This document shows, piece after piece, positions 1 through 9,586 of a DNA stretch of 64,000 nucleotides (its first letter is position 1; each line of letters opens with the position of its first letter). The DNA is taken from assembly GCF_902706295.1 (NCBI RefSeq), contig NZ_CACSJJ010000002.1:124001-188000 (forward strand), read 5' to 3'. The notes beneath the pieces were generated by a model. It saw nothing but the letters and a program-made list of their open reading frames with translations, did no database searches and was not told where the DNA came from. Origin of the DNA: Arthrobacter sp. 18067 (GTDB taxonomy: Bacteria; Actinomycetota; Actinomycetes; Actinomycetales; Micrococcaceae). Position numbers and translations under genes: made by a program.

Positions 1-198
1 GCGATCAAGGAAGCCAAGGCGGCCCCGGAAACCGGCCCGATCGTGATCCACGTCGAGTCCGATCCTCTGTTGGACGCCCCGAGCTCCGAGTCCTGGTGGG
101 ACGTTCCCGTCTCGCAGGTCTCGGACCTCGAATCCACCCAGCAGGCCTACAAGACCTACACAGACCACAAGAACCGCCAGCGCAAGCTGCTCGGCTGA
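1..198 (+). CDS. iolD: IolD, C-terminal end (partial)
   Basis: Frame 1 is open from the window edge and ends with TGA at 196-198, giving the last 65 residues of a protein. The tail contains GPIVIHVESDPL, a WWDVPVSQVS segment and a basic end (KNRQRKLLG). This fits the C-terminus of 3D-(3,5/4)-trihydroxycyclohexane-1,2-dione hydrolase, the ThDP enzyme that opens the ring of diketo-inositol. The call rests on the short tail plus context: iolA follows after 29 nt with its own ribosome-binding site, as in other iol operons. The start and the ThDP-binding domains lie outside the window. Confidence 0.75.
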   Translation, partial: AIKEAKAAPETGPIVIHVESDPLLDAPSSESWWDVPVSQVSDLESTQQAYKTYTDHKNRQRKLLG

Positions 199-227
199 AA
201 CCCCAAAGACTACAAGGAAGTCCGCAC

Positions 228-1739
228 ATGTCGACGACGACCACACTGACCACTATTCATCATTTCATCAACGGTGCTGAAACCACCGGTGTGGGCGACC
301 GCACCCAGCCCGTCTACAACCCGGCGACCGGCCAGATCTCCGCTGAACTGCGTCTGGCCAACGAGGCAGACCTGAACGCAACCGTCGCGGCGGCCCGCGC
401 AGCAGCTGATTCCTGGGGCGATATTTCCCTGGCCAAGCGCACCGCCGTGTTGTTCAAGTTCCGTGAACTCGTCGCAGCGCACGTGGACGAACTCGCCGAG
501 CTGATCACTGCCGAGCACGGCAAGGTCCTCTCGGATGCGAAGGGTGAGATCGGCCGTGGCCTGGAAGTCATCGAGTTCGCTTGTGGCATTCCGCAGCTGC
601 TCAAGGGCGATTACTCGGACCAGGTCTCCACGGGCATCGATGTCTTCTCCTTCCGCGAACCGCTGGGTGTGGTGGCTGGTATTACCCCGTTCAACTTCCC
701 GGTCATGGTGCCGTTGTGGATGGCCCCGATGGCCATCGCCACGGGCAACGCGTTCATCCTCAAGCCCTCCGAGCGTGACCCGTCCGCCCCGATGCTGCTG
801 GCCAAGCTCTGGAAGCAGGCCGGCTTGCCGGACGGCGTGTTCCAGGTCCTGCATGGCGGCAAGGAAACCGTCGATGGGCTGCTGACCCACCCGGACGTGG
901 ACGGCATCAGCTTTGTCGGGTCCACCCCGATCGCCCAGTATGTCCATGAGACCGCCACCAAGCATGGCAAGCGCGTCCAAGCGCTGGGCGGGGCGAAGAA
1001 CCACGCCATCGTGATGCCCGACGCGGACCTGGACAACGCCGCCGACCACCTCGCCGCTGCCGCTTTCGGTTCCGCGGGGGAGCGCTGCATGGCCATCTCC
1101 GTCGCTGTTGCCGTAGGTGACGCCGCCGATTTGATCGTGAAGAAGGTCCAGGAACGCGCCCTGGCCATCAAGGTCGCCAACGGCACCGAACCCGACGCCG
1201 AGATGGGCCCGGTCATCACCCCGGCCTCCAAGGAACGCATCGTCAAGATCGTCACCGAAGCCGAAACCGCCGGCGCCGCGATGGTGGTGGACGGCCGCGA
1301 CCTGGTGGTCCCCGGCCACGAAGATGGTTTCTGGGTTGGGCCTACCGTGATCGACCACGTCACGGCCGAAATGACCGCGTACACCGAGGAAATCTTCGGC
1401 CCGGTCCTGGTGGTGGTCCGTGTCGCGGACTTGGACGAAGGCATCCGACTGATCAACTCAAACCCGTACGGCAACGGGACGGCGATCTTCACCTCCTCGG
1501 GTGCGAACGCCCGCAAGTTCCAGCGCTCCGTGACCGTAGGCATGGTCGGCATCAATGTGCCGCTGCCCGTCCCCGTGGCCTACCACTCCTTCGGTGGCTG
1601 GAAGAACTCCCTCTTCGGCGACAAACACATCTACGGCCCCGAAGGCGTCTCCTTCTACACCCGCGGCAAAGTCATCACCTCCCGCTGGCCCGAACCCACC
1701 CACGCCTCCGGCGCCTCCTACAACTTCCCCTCCAACTGA
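228..1739 (+). CDS. iolA: Methylmalonate-semialdehyde dehydrogenase (CoA-acylating), IolA/MmsA
   Basis: 503 aa. It oxidises malonate semialdehyde (end of the inositol pathway) or methylmalonate semialdehyde to acetyl- or propionyl-CoA with NAD and CoA, in the cytoplasm. It is a full-length aldehyde dehydrogenase: TPFNFP at about 153-158 carries the oxyanion Asn, and GSAGERCMA at 281-289 carries the catalytic Cys287. GGAKNH near 254-259 has Asn where ordinary aldehyde dehydrogenases have the general-base Glu, which is a mark of this CoA-dependent subfamily. The ATG at 228 was chosen because AAGGAAG (214-220) precedes it at good spacing; an upstream in-frame ATG at 96 would overlap iolD. It lies between iolD and an iolE-like gene, so it is very likely part of one iol operon. 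Confidence 0.93.
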   Translation: MSTTTTLTTIHHFINGAETTGVGDRTQPVYNPATGQISAELRLANEADLNATVAAARAAADSWGDISLAKRTAVLFKFRELVAAHVDELAELITAEHGKVLSDAKGEIGRGLEVIEFACGIPQLLKGDYSDQVSTGIDVFSFREPLGVVAGITPFNFPVMVPLWMAPMAIATGNAFILKPSERDPSAPMLLAKLWKQAGLPDGVFQVLHGGKETVDGLLTHPDVDGISFVGSTPIAQYVHETATKHGKRVQALGGAKNHAIVMPDADLDNAADHLAAAAFGSAGERCMAISVAVAVGDAADLIVKKVQERALAIKVANGTEPDAEMGPVITPASKERIVKIVTEAETAGAAMVVDGRDLVVPGHEDGFWVGPTVIDHVTAEMTAYTEEIFGPVLVVVRVADLDEGIRLINSNPYGNGTAIFTSSGANARKFQRSVTVGMVGINVPLPVPVAYHSFGGWKNSLFGDKHIYGPEGVSFYTRGKVITSRWPEPTHASGASYNFPSN

Positions 1740-1767
1740 ATCCCGCGCAAAGGAAGACAACGCTGTC

Positions 1768-2685
1768 ATGACTGATGTCGAGAACAAGCTGATTATCGGC
1801 ACTGCCCCCGACTCGTGGGGTGTCTGGTTTGCCGATGACCCCCGGCAGACTCCGTGGGAACGCTTCCTGGATGAGGTTGCGGAGTCCGGCTACAAGTGGA
1901 TTGAACTGGGCCCATACGGTTACTTGCCGAACGACCCGACGCGGTTGGCGGAGGAACTGAAGCAGCGGGACCTCAAGGTCACTGCAGGAACAGTCTTTAC
2001 GGCCTTCCATCGTGGCGCCAGGCAGTACGACGAGGCCTGGGAGCCTGCGCGCAAGGTTGCCGAACTGACCGCGGCCATGGGCGGCGAACACATCGTGGTC
2101 ATTCCCGCGATGTGGCGCGATGACGTGACCGGTGAAGCTGTAGAAAACGGTGAACTCACTGATGAGCAGTGGGCAGATCTTTTCGCAGGGCACAACCGCA
2201 TGGGAAAGGTCCTCCTTGAGGACTTTGGCCTGCACCAGCAGTTCCACTCGCACGCAGACTCACACGTGGGTGCGCAGAAGGACATTGAGACACTGCTGGC
2301 GGCCACGGATCCGAAGCACCTGAATCTCTGCCTGGACACAGGGCATGCTGAATACTGCGGCGCTTCCAGCCTGGAGCTCATCAAGAATTTCCCGGACCGC
2401 ATCGGGTACCTGCACCTCAAGCAGATCAATCCCGAGGTCCTTGCCGAGGTCAATGAGAAGAATATGACCTGGGCCGCAGCCAACCTGGCCGGAGTCATGA
2501 CGGAACCGCCGAACGGCCTCCCGGATTTGCGGGCCGTCATAGAAGCGGTGGAAGCGCTCAACCGGCCCATCTTTGGCATCGTGGAGCAAGACATGTACCC
2601 CGTAGCCTTCGATGCGCCGATGCCCATCGCCAAACGAACCCGCAGCTACCTGCTGTCCTGCGGATCCCGAACCAGGGTCCAATAA
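1768..2685 (+). CDS. iolE: IolE-like inosose dehydratase / sugar phosphate isomerase family TIM barrel
   Basis: 305 aa, xylose-isomerase-like TIM barrel (AP endonuclease 2 family). The N-terminal strand with TAPDSWGVWF and the HSHADSHVG (about 153) and LDTGHAEYCG (about 188) segments resemble inosose dehydratase, which converts 2-keto-myo-inositol to diketo-inositol using a divalent metal. The ATG at 1768 is preceded by AAAGGAAG. It is 28 nt downstream of iolA and 51 nt upstream of an inositol dehydrogenase gene, so it is probably co-transcribed. Three paralogous TIM barrels occur in this island (also 3762 and 7335). This one is the best IolE candidate by motif and by position beside iolA/iolD, but a related isomerase role cannot be excluded. 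Confidence 0.75.
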   Translation: MTDVENKLIIGTAPDSWGVWFADDPRQTPWERFLDEVAESGYKWIELGPYGYLPNDPTRLAEELKQRDLKVTAGTVFTAFHRGARQYDEAWEPARKVAELTAAMGGEHIVVIPAMWRDDVTGEAVENGELTDEQWADLFAGHNRMGKVLLEDFGLHQQFHSHADSHVGAQKDIETLLAATDPKHLNLCLDTGHAEYCGASSLELIKNFPDRIGYLHLKQINPEVLAEVNEKNMTWAAANLAGVMTEPPNGLPDLRAVIEAVEALNRPIFGIVEQDMYPVAFDAPMPIAKRTRSYLLSCGSRTRVQ

Positions 2686-2736
2686 CGCTGCCCAGCAACG
2701 TCGTTCCCGCAACAAACTTCACGAAGGATAGATACA

Positions 2737-3750
2737 GTGACCAAGACTCTCCGCGTTGCCGTCATCGGCGCAGGCCGCATGGGTGCAGACCACATCAAGC
2801 GCCTCAGCACCCGCATCCACGGCGCTGAAGTAGCCGCCGTCGTCGACGTCGACCTTGTCCGTGCCCAAGCCGCCATAGAAGGTATCGACGGCGCCGTGGC
2901 GCTGGCCAGTGCCGACGAGGCACTCAACAACGGCGACGTGAACGCCGTCCTGATCGCAACGCCCGGGTTCCTCCACGAAGAAATCCTGTACAAAGCACTG
3001 GAGAAGGACTTCCCGATCCTGTGCGAGAAGCCGTTGACACCGGACGCCGAAAGCGCGTGGAAGGTTGTCCAGGCTGAGCAGGCCTTGGGCCACAAACGCA
3101 TCCAGGTGGGCTTCATGCGCCGCTTCGATGCCGAGTACTCGGCTCTGGGTGCGATCATCCGCAACAGCGAATTGGGGGAGCTGTTGATGCTGCACCACCA
3201 GCACCGCAACCCGACCACACCTGAGGGCTTCACCAACGAGATGCTGATTAACGACTCCGTGGTCCACGAGTTCGACGCGATCCGCTACTTCACGGGCGAG
3301 GAAATCACTTCCGTCCAGGTCCGGCTCGGCAAGGCAACCCGCAATGCCCCGAACGGCCAGCACGATCCCCAGCATGTGCTGCTCGAAACCGAATCCGGAG
3401 TGTTGGCCGACGTCGAAATCTACGTCAACGCCAAGTTCGGCTACCAAGTGGCCACGCAGGCGTCGTTCGAGGACGGCATCGTGAGCATCGGCGGCGACAA
3501 CGGACCCTACGTCCAGACCTCCGGCAAGTGGGGCGGCAACGTCACCCCCGGTTTTGAAGAGCGTTTCGGGGCGGCGTACGACGTCGAGGTTCAGGCTTGG
3601 GTGGACGCCGCCCTTCGCGGCGAAATCGGCGGTCCCACTGCCTGGGATGGTTATGCCACCGCTGCCTGCTGCGAGGCCGGCGTCGAAGCCCAGAAGTCAG
3701 GCGAGAAGGTCAAGGTCCAGTTGAACACCAAGCCGGATCTCTACAAGTAG
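2737..3750 (+). CDS. iolG: Inositol 2-dehydrogenase (Gfo/Idh/MocA family), IolG-like
   Basis: 337 aa. It probably oxidises myo-inositol to scyllo-inosose with NAD. The Rossmann motif GAGRMG is at 11-16, CEKP with catalytic Lys98 follows, FMRRFD is at 126-131, and INDSVVHEFD at 171-180 supplies Asp173 and His177. This is the intact Lys-Asp-His triad of inositol dehydrogenases. The start is GTG at 2737, preceded by AAGGA (2724-2728); no nearby ATG preserves the Rossmann strand. It lies within the iolD-iolA-iolE run and is followed after 11 nt by another TIM barrel. Of the seven Gfo/Idh/MocA paralogues here, this one and that at 17205 look most like classical IolG. Confidence 0.82.
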   Translation: MTKTLRVAVIGAGRMGADHIKRLSTRIHGAEVAAVVDVDLVRAQAAIEGIDGAVALASADEALNNGDVNAVLIATPGFLHEEILYKALEKDFPILCEKPLTPDAESAWKVVQAEQALGHKRIQVGFMRRFDAEYSALGAIIRNSELGELLMLHHQHRNPTTPEGFTNEMLINDSVVHEFDAIRYFTGEEITSVQVRLGKATRNAPNGQHDPQHVLLETESGVLADVEIYVNAKFGYQVATQASFEDGIVSIGGDNGPYVQTSGKWGGNVTPGFEERFGAAYDVEVQAWVDAALRGEIGGPTAWDGYATAACCEAGVEAQKSGEKVKVQLNTKPDLYK

Positions 3751-3761
3751 GGGGATTGACC

Positions 3762-4634
3762 ATGAAGATCGCACTTGATCCCACACCGTTCCACCACAGC
3801 CACAGCCTGCTGGAATTCCCGCGCCTAACAGCAGACCTCGGCTATAAGTACCTCCAGATGACCCCGCACGCGGACCTCATCCCGTTCTTCAACCACCCCA
3901 AGGCCGACGACGATCTCGTGGCCAGGCTTAAGGGAGCCTGTAAAGACGCCGGCATTGAAATCGCCTCTGTCCTGCCGGTCCTGCGGTGGTCCGGTCCGGA
4001 CGAGGATGCCCGCGAAGCCGCCGTCCGTTACTGGAAGCGCGCTATTCAGATCGCCGTCGACTTGGGCGTCCAGACCATGAACACGGAATTCAGTGGCCGT
4101 CCGGAAAAGGCAGAGGAGTCCGAGCGGGCGTTCTACCGTTCCATGGAAGAGTTGCTGCCGATCATTGAGCGCGAAGGCATGGATGTTCTGATCGATCCGC
4201 ACCCGGATGATTTCGTTGAGGATGGACTTGCCGCCCTGCGGGTCATTCGTGGCGTCAACTCGCCGAACATTGGGATGGTTTACGTTGCCTCCCATAGTTT
4301 CCACATGGGCAACAAGCCACTGGAGATCATGCGTGCCGCAGGGGACAAGATTCGCTTGGTGCACGTCTCGGACACCATGAACCACCATGCCTCCCACGGT
4401 CTGCGGTACATCACCAACCCTCCCGGAAACGCCGTTCGCGTCCACCAGCACCTGAAGATCGGCGATGGCGACGTGAACTGGGACGAGTTCTTTGGCGGGC
4501 TGAAGGAGATCGGTTTCCTGGACAAGGAGAACACGGTGATGGTCTCCTCCGTGTTTGCCGAGGATGAGAACGCCGAAGATGTTTCCCGCTACCAGCTCAA
4601 GACGATGGTCGACTACGTCGCCCGGACAAAGTGA
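3762..4634 (+). CDS. Sugar phosphate isomerase/epimerase family TIM barrel (inositol cluster)
   Basis: 290 aa, xylose-isomerase-like TIM barrel. Visible segments are the [14 protein letters not shown]-terminal strand, FRE-type acidic residues near TEFSGRPE (about 105-112), [10 protein letters not shown] (about 143) and [13 protein letters not shown] (about 204), a plausible metal-binding set. The ATG at 3762 follows the iolG stop by 11 nt with a GGGG-type ribosome-binding site. A role as inosose isomerase (IolI-like) or as a second dehydratase is plausible from context. The sequence is clearly different from the copies at 1768 and 7335, so a distinct substrate stereochemistry is likely, but I cannot assign the reaction. 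Confidence 0.7.
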   Translation: MKIALDPTPFHHSHSLLEFPRLTADLGYKYLQMTPHADLIPFFNHPKADDDLVARLKGACKDAGIEIASVLPVLRWSGPDEDAREAAVRYWKRAIQIAVDLGVQTMNTEFSGRPEKAEESERAFYRSMEELLPIIEREGMDVLIDPHPDDFVEDGLAALRVIRGVNSPNIGMVYVASHSFHMGNKPLEIMRAAGDKIRLVHVSDTMNHHASHGLRYITNPPGNAVRVHQHLKIGDGDVNWDEFFGGLKEIGFLDKENTVMVSSVFAEDENAEDVSRYQLKTMVDYVARTK

Positions 4635-4659
4635 GGACCGGCAGCGAGCCAAGGAACCC

Positions 4660-6114
4660 ATGACGAAGTCTCCTTCAATCGAGTCCCGGACCGGCCGGCT
4701 TTCTGGCCGTCCCGCCACATCAGGGAAGACCGGTAAGCCGGCCAACCCCAGGAAGTTCCTTCGAAAGGTAGCGCTGTTCTCCACTTTTGGCGGGCTGCTG
4801 TTCGGTTACGACACCGGCGTGATCAATGGTGCTTTGCCATTCATGCAGAAGGACCTGGGCCTGACTCCTTTGACCGAAGGCCTGGTCACATCGACATTGC
4901 TCTTCGGCGCCGCCTTTGGCGCGATCAGCGCCGGACGGCTGTCCGACCGCTTTGGGCGGCGCAAGACGATCATGGGCCTGGCCCTGATCTTCGCCCTTGC
5001 GACCGTGGGCTGTTCCTTGGCTCCGAGCACTGAGCTTCTGGTCCTTGCGCGCACTGTCCTGGGTCTCGCCGTCGGCGGTGCTTCGGTGATCGTTCCCGTG
5101 TACCTGGCCGAAATGTCGCCGGCGGCTCAGCGCGGCAGGATCGTCACGCAGAACGAACTCATGATCGTCACAGGACAGTTCCTGGCCTTCACGTTCAATG
5201 CGGTGCTGGGCAACCTCTTCCCGGAAGAAATGCACGTGTGGCGCTGGATGCTGGTCATTGCCACGCTTCCCGCCGTGATTCTGTGGTTTGGCATGCTGGT
5301 GCTGCCGGAGAGTCCGCGCTGGCTGGCGTCGGCCGGACGTTTCGGCGAGGTCCTGGAAGTGCTGCGCTCGACTCGCAGCGCGGGGGACGTCGGCACCGAG
5401 TTCGACGAGGTACGTCAGGCGGCCAGAGAGGACTATCAGTCCAAGCTCGGAACGTTCAAGGACCTCACGGTGCCATGGATTCGTCGAATCTTTGTGGTGG
5501 GACTTGGTATGGCGATCATCAACCAAATCAGCGGCGTCAACGCCATCATGTATTACGGAACCACAATCTTGTCGTCTTCAGGCTTTGGGGACCAAGGTGC
5601 CCTGGTTGCCAATGTCCTCAACGGCATCACATCTGTGGCGGCCGTCATTGTCGGCATGTACCTGATGACGCGCGTGCGCCGGAAGCCCATGCTCATTGTG
5701 GGGTTGATCGGCACGGCAACATCCCTGACCGCTATCGCCCTCATTTCGCTGGCCCTTCCGGAGGGTATTTTGCGTGGTTATCTGGTGTTGCTGTTCATGG
5801 TGACATTCCTTGCTTCCATGCAGGGATGTATCGGGACAGTGACGTGGCTGACTATGTCCGAGATTTTCCCGATGCACGTCCGTGGTATCGGCATGGGTAT
5901 CTGTGTTTTTGTGTTGTGGATGATCAATTTCCTGATCGGATTCTTCTTCCCTCAGCTGGTATCGCTGATGGGAGTTTCTTCGACATTCTTCATCTTCGTG
6001 GCCCTGCAGTTGTGCGCCATCGTTTGGGTCAAGCGCGCCGTCCCGGAGACCAAGGGTAAGTCGCTTGAAGAGCTTGAGCACCTCTTCAAGCAGGGCGCTG
6101 GGGCCTCCGCCTGA
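4660..6114 (+). CDS. MFS sugar porter, probable inositol transporter
   Basis: 484 aa integral membrane protein of the sugar-porter family, likely a proton symporter for myo-inositol (IolT-like). Family signatures are [19 protein letters not shown] in helix 1, [11 protein letters not shown] in the loop 2-3, PESPRWL after helix 6, [12 protein letters not shown] in helix 7, and the C-terminal [13 protein letters not shown] cytoplasmic N-terminus of about 35 residues precedes helix 1. The ATG at 4660 is used because AAGGA (4651-4655) lies just before it and a longer form would overlap the preceding gene. It closes the forward iol operon and is followed by a strong bidirectional terminator. Substrate is inferred from context. 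Confidence 0.85.
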   Translation: MTKSPSIESRTGRLSGRPATSGKTGKPANPRKFLRKVALFSTFGGLLFGYDTGVINGALPFMQKDLGLTPLTEGLVTSTLLFGAAFGAISAGRLSDRFGRRKTIMGLALIFALATVGCSLAPSTELLVLARTVLGLAVGGASVIVPVYLAEMSPAAQRGRIVTQNELMIVTGQFLAFTFNAVLGNLFPEEMHVWRWMLVIATLPAVILWFGMLVLPESPRWLASAGRFGEVLEVLRSTRSAGDVGTEFDEVRQAAREDYQSKLGTFKDLTVPWIRRIFVVGLGMAIINQISGVNAIMYYGTTILSSSGFGDQGALVANVLNGITSVAAVIVGMYLMTRVRRKPMLIVGLIGTATSLTAIALISLALPEGILRGYLVLLFMVTFLASMQGCIGTVTWLTMSEIFPMHVRGIGMGICVFVLWMINFLIGFFFPQLVSLMGVSSTFFIFVALQLCAIVWVKRAVPETKGKSLEELEHLFKQGAGASA

Positions 6115-6145
6115 CAGGTGGCTGCCGGTGGCAGCCAAGAACCAC

Positions 6146-6187
6146 GCAAAAAACGCCCGACGCCGGCAGGCATCGGGCGTTTTTTGC
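6146..6187. terminator. Bidirectional intrinsic terminator
   Basis: Perfect 15-bp stem, GCAAAAAACGCCCGA (6146-6160) pairing with TCGGGCGTTTTTTGC (6173-6187), with a 12-nt loop. The A run on one side and T run on the other make it work in both directions. It sits between the convergent transporter gene and the minus-strand dehydrogenase. Confidence 0.92.
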
Positions 6188-6205
6188 GCCTGTACCCAGG
6201 ACTCG

Positions 6206-7228
6206 TCAGAGCGCGACAACCATGTTCTCAAGCGCGCTGCGGCGGGCTGCGTCCAAGACTTCGAGGGTACGGATCCCTTCTGATGCAGGCACCGGTTCGG
6301 GGCCTTCGCCACGGACAGCCCGCGCGAACTCTGTGTAGAAACCTGTGTAGTTACCTTGCGCGGACGGTACGGTTTCGCGGTGGTCCTTTCGGGACAGGGT
6401 GCCCCAGTATTCCGGTGCGTCAATGCCCCAACTCTCCGAGTCTGCAACAGGCCTTCGCCCTGCCATCAAGGCATTGGCCTGAACGTCCGAAGCTGCGGCA
6501 ATGTAACTGCCTTCGCTGCCGTAGGCACGCAACTCCCTGGTAGTGGAGTGGTTGAGCTTGCTGGCAGAAACAGTGGAGACAACGCCCGATGCATGTGTCA
6601 TGGTGATGAAGAAGCCGCAGTCGGTCCGTTCCCCGAATCGCTCGGTCCAATCCAAAGTCGCGTGCACATGTGTCGCGGGCCCCAGGAGCCACAGCATCTG
6701 GTCAACCAAGTGGGTGCCAAGGTCACGCAAGAGCCCGCCGGTGGCACCGACTTCCAAACTGTTGGCATCGTCCTGGTCCATGATCGAGTGCACCCGCCAC
6801 AGCACGCCCATCTCTCCTGAGGCCAACACCTTGGCAAGGGTCAGTATGTCGGCGTCACGGCGGCGGTTGTGAAAGACGTTCAGAATGACGCCTGCGTTGT
6901 TGGCGGCCTCCGCGAGTTGGCCCGCAGCAACTGCAGTGGGTCCAAAGGGCTTGTCCGCCACAACATGCACGCCGGAATTGATGGCCTCCATCACCAGATC
7001 ATGCCGCGTGTGGGGCGGGGTGGTGATGGTCACAACGTCCACACCTGCAGCGAGAAGCTCGCCGAGGCTTGAATAGGTGGGCATGCCCGGGAAGTCCGAT
7101 TCCACCGCTGCCCGCGTTGACTCCGACCTGGCCACTATGCCAACCAACTCCACGTCCTCGGCTGCCTCAATGAACGGTGCGTGGAAATATCTCCCGCCGG
7201 CCCCATATCCGACAATTCCAATACGCAT
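6206..7228 (-). CDS. Gfo/Idh/MocA family oxidoreductase
   Basis: 340 aa NAD(P)-dependent dehydrogenase. The Rossmann motif GYGAGG is at 7-12, ADKP carries Lys93 (DKP instead of the usual EKP), and RDLGTHLVD at 168-176 provides Asp169 and His173, so the catalytic triad is intact. The start at 7228 is preceded on the minus strand by a GGGAGGGAAAGA ribosome-binding site; a longer in-frame start at 7315 lacks one and adds a non-family N-terminus. It is the third gene of a minus-strand group (8351, 7335, 6206) under the LacI operator, separated from the gene at 7335 by 106 nt containing a hairpin. Substrate is unknown; an inositol-related cyclitol or sugar acid is inferred. Confidence 0.8.
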   Translation of the reverse strand: MRIGIVGYGAGGRYFHAPFIEAAEDVELVGIVARSESTRAAVESDFPGMPTYSSLGELLAAGVDVVTITTPPHTRHDLVMEAINSGVHVVADKPFGPTAVAAGQLAEAANNAGVILNVFHNRRRDADILTLAKVLASGEMGVLWRVHSIMDQDDANSLEVGATGGLLRDLGTHLVDQMLWLLGPATHVHATLDWTERFGERTDCGFFITMTHASGVVSTVSASKLNHSTTRELRAYGSEGSYIAAASDVQANALMAGRRPVADSESWGIDAPEYWGTLSRKDHRETVPSAQGNYTGFYTEFARAVRGEGPEPVPASEGIRTLEVLDAARRSALENMVVAL

Positions 7229-7260
7229 TCTTTCCCTCCCTGTAGTTATGTAGGTGCAGA

Positions 7261-7292
7261 GATGGGGACGACGCCTCGGCGCCGTCCCCATC
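7261..7292 (-). terminator. Intercistronic hairpin (weak terminator or mRNA-stabilising structure)
   Basis: GATGGGGACG (7261-7270) pairs with CGTCCCCATC (7283-7292), with an additional short GCC/GGC stem in the loop. It lies in the 106-nt gap between two minus-strand genes of the same orientation. There is no T run, so partial termination or protection of the upstream mRNA is more likely than a full stop. Confidence 0.55.
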
Positions 7293-7334
7293 TGGATCCG
7301 GTCAGTATTCATCATGGATCCGGGTTGTGAAACG

Positions 7335-8354
7335 TCAGGCAGTGGGGTTCAGGGAGGCGGCCAGCGCCGCATCAGCGTCCAATAGCACCTGGGCTGCCAC
7401 CTGCAAGCCTTCGATTCTGCCCAAGGAAACATCCTCGTGTTCGATGTTGACCAGCATGCCTGGATCGACGTCGTGAAGTGCACGCAGGAACTCGGTCCAG
7501 AATGCGGTGTCGTGGCCGCGGCCCAGGGCCACGAAGTCCCAAGCAGAGTTCGTCGGCCATTCGTTGGCCCACTCGTCCCCGCCCAGGTTGGTACGGTTCT
7601 CATCGGCTGACAGGCGGCGGAAGCTGTTGTCCAGCACGCCGTACAGTGCGGCGTTTTCCTTGTTGACGCGGACATCCTTGGCGGCCGCCTGGAACACCAG
7701 CGGGCCGAGTTCACGGACCACGGCCACCGGATCCATTTGCTGCCAGAACAAGTGGGAAGCGTCCAGTTCGACGCCAACGTGTGTGGCGCCGGTGAGTTCG
7801 ATGAGTTTGTAGACGTCCGCGGTGTTGAAGACGATGTTTTGCGGGTGCAGCTCCAGAGCCACTTTGACGTCGTGGTCAGCGGCGAGACGGTCGGTTTCCT
7901 TCCAGAAATCCGCAGCTACTCCCCATTGGTAGTCGAGCACGTCCAGTGCAGCCGAGTTCCACGCGTTGACCACCCAGTTGACGGTGGTGGCTCCGGGTTC
8001 GCCGCCGGGCAATCCGGACATGGTCACCACGCGGTTCTGGCCGAGGCGGTGGGCCAGGCGGATGGAGCGGCGGATGTCTTCGGCATGCTTCTCACCGATT
8101 TCGCGCTTGGGGTGAAGCGGATTGCCGTTGCAGTTCAGGCCGGCAATGGAAACGCCCGTGCCTTCGAAGATCGCCAGGTAATCATCGCGAGCCGCGTCAC
8201 TTTCCAGAATCTGGTCGAAGGTGGGGACGTGCACCGCCGGCAGGAATCCTCCTGTGTTGATTTCGATACCCGTGAGCCCGAGGTCTGCAATGACTTTCAA
8301 CGCCTCCGGCAGCGGACGGTCGTGGAGGATCGCGTTGTAAACGCCGAGCTTCAT
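7335..8354 (-). CDS. Sugar phosphate isomerase/epimerase family TIM barrel
   Basis: 339 aa, third xylose-isomerase-like TIM barrel of the island. Visible segments include GIEINTGGF (about 30-38), MSGLPGG (about 112), ALELHPQN (about 166-173) and GVELDASHLFW (about 193-203), with acidic and His residues placed as in metal-dependent isomerases. Its ATG overlaps the stop of the upstream dehydrogenase (ATGA at 8351-8354), so the two are translationally coupled. This pairing of a dehydrogenase with a TIM barrel suggests an oxidise-then-isomerise or dehydrate step on one substrate. The reaction is not assigned. Confidence 0.78.
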   Translation of the reverse strand: MKLGVYNAILHDRPLPEALKVIADLGLTGIEINTGGFLPAVHVPTFDQILESDAARDDYLAIFEGTGVSIAGLNCNGNPLHPKREIGEKHAEDIRRSIRLAHRLGQNRVVTMSGLPGGEPGATTVNWVVNAWNSAALDVLDYQWGVAADFWKETDRLAADHDVKVALELHPQNIVFNTADVYKLIELTGATHVGVELDASHLFWQQMDPVAVVRELGPLVFQAAAKDVRVNKENAALYGVLDNSFRRLSADENRTNLGGDEWANEWPTNSAWDFVALGRGHDTAFWTEFLRALHDVDPGMLVNIEHEDVSLGRIEGLQVAAQVLLDADAALAASLNPTA

Positions 8355-9538
8355 AGCGTGATCTTCTTTCCGTTGTTCAGGGCGGACTCGGCGACGGCGC
8401 CGAGGATTTCCATGTTGCGGACGCCTTCGTCGAAGGTTGCGCAGCGAGGCAGCGACGAGCTCTCGCCGAGGCCGGCAACTTCTTCCAGGAATGCGCGGGC
8501 CTGGTAGCCGAACGCGTCATTCTGGCCGAAACCAACCTCGGGAGCGTCCATGGCAAGGCCACCTGAGATGTACGGATGACCCGGCCCGAGGATCACCTGA
8601 CGGTAGCCGTTGTCGTTTCCGGAGCCGTCGTTGAGGAACAGCTGGATCTCGGACGGGCGGCGTTGGTCGAACTTCGCGGCGCCGTTCTCGCAGAAGACTT
8701 CGAACTGGAGGCTGTTGGCGTGACCTGCGGCCACCCGGGAGACTTCGAAGCTACCCGCACCGTTGGCGAATTCTGCATTGAAGGCCGCGTAATCGTCGTT
8801 CTCCACCGCTTCAAAAGTGTCGCTGACGGCCACGTGGTCGTGGCCCATGACCGCAGCCAGCGGCAGCGGCCGCTTATCGATCGCGGTTGTCAGGCGACCA
8901 CCGCTGATGGATTTGATGTCGCCGCACAGGAACTCGGACACGTACGTCAAGTGACTTCCGACGTCGGCCAGCGCACCGGAGCCGGGGCCGCCTTTGTAGC
9001 GCCAGCTCATCGGGGCTTCAGGGCTGAAGCCGTAATCGGTCCAGTATCGGCCGCTGAAGTGAAGCACGTTCCCGAGAGCGCCATTGTGAATCAGCTCGCG
9101 GATGTAGGCGATGCCGGGGGTGCGGCGGAAGGTGAAGCCGATGCGGGCCAACGTTCCCGAGGACTCGGCCAGGCGCGCAGCTTCGGCCATGGCCTGAGCG
9201 TCTTCCAGCGAGTCACTCAAGGGCTTCTCGCACAGGACATGCTTGCCGGCGGCAAGGAGGCCCTCCACCACTTCGCGGTGAAGGGAGTTGGCAATGACTA
9301 CGCTGACCACGTCAATGTCGTCGGCTTCCGCGATCGCCTGCCAAGACGTGTCATGTCGCTCATATCCAAAGCGGCGGGCGGCCAGGGAACCGAACTCAGC
9401 GTTCACGTCGCCAATGGAAACCAAGCGGACCTGCGGAAGCACCGGGCTGTAGAGGGTCGACGCTGTCCGGTAGGCCGCCGCGTGGGCTTTACCGGCCATA
9501 CCTGCGCCGATAACCGCGACACCAAGGCTGTCAGCCAT
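8351..9538 (-). CDS. Gfo/Idh/MocA family oxidoreductase, first gene of LacI-controlled operon
   Basis: 395 aa NAD(P)-dependent dehydrogenase, longer than most of the paralogues here. GAGMAG is at 11-16, CEKP carries Lys105, and ADVGSHLTYV at 191-200 gives Asp192 and His196, an intact triad. The middle segment with RYWTDYGFSPEAPMSWRYKGG is typical of the subgroup that acts on inositol or scyllo-inosose-like substrates, but that is family resemblance only. AAAGGAG precedes the ATG at 9538. Its promoter (9619-9647) carries a GntR-type box on the -35 and a LacI operator downstream of the start point, so it should be doubly controlled. Confidence 0.82.
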   Translation of the reverse strand: MADSLGVAVIGAGMAGKAHAAAYRTASTLYSPVLPQVRLVSIGDVNAEFGSLAARRFGYERHDTSWQAIAEADDIDVVSVVIANSLHREVVEGLLAAGKHVLCEKPLSDSLEDAQAMAEAARLAESSGTLARIGFTFRRTPGIAYIRELIHNGALGNVLHFSGRYWTDYGFSPEAPMSWRYKGGPGSGALADVGSHLTYVSEFLCGDIKSISGGRLTTAIDKRPLPLAAVMGHDHVAVSDTFEAVENDDYAAFNAEFANGAGSFEVSRVAAGHANSLQFEVFCENGAAKFDQRRPSEIQLFLNDGSGNDNGYRQVILGPGHPYISGGLAMDAPEVGFGQNDAFGYQARAFLEEVAGLGESSSLPRCATFDEGVRNMEILGAVAESALNNGKKITL

Positions 9539-9586
9539 GATTTCTCCTTTGAAATTCAGCCGTGGCGGGGGACACTCAACGGCATT

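Noticed and set aside
210..1358. Long minus-strand open frame of 382 codons opposite iolA
   Set aside because: It is a shadow of the iolA reading frame in GC-rich DNA: low-complexity His/Gly/Asp-rich translation and no family motifs.
7293..7323. Direct repeat TGGATCCGG near 7293 and 7315
   Set aside because: A 9-bp repeat containing a common palindrome; too short and isolated to be a supported operator.
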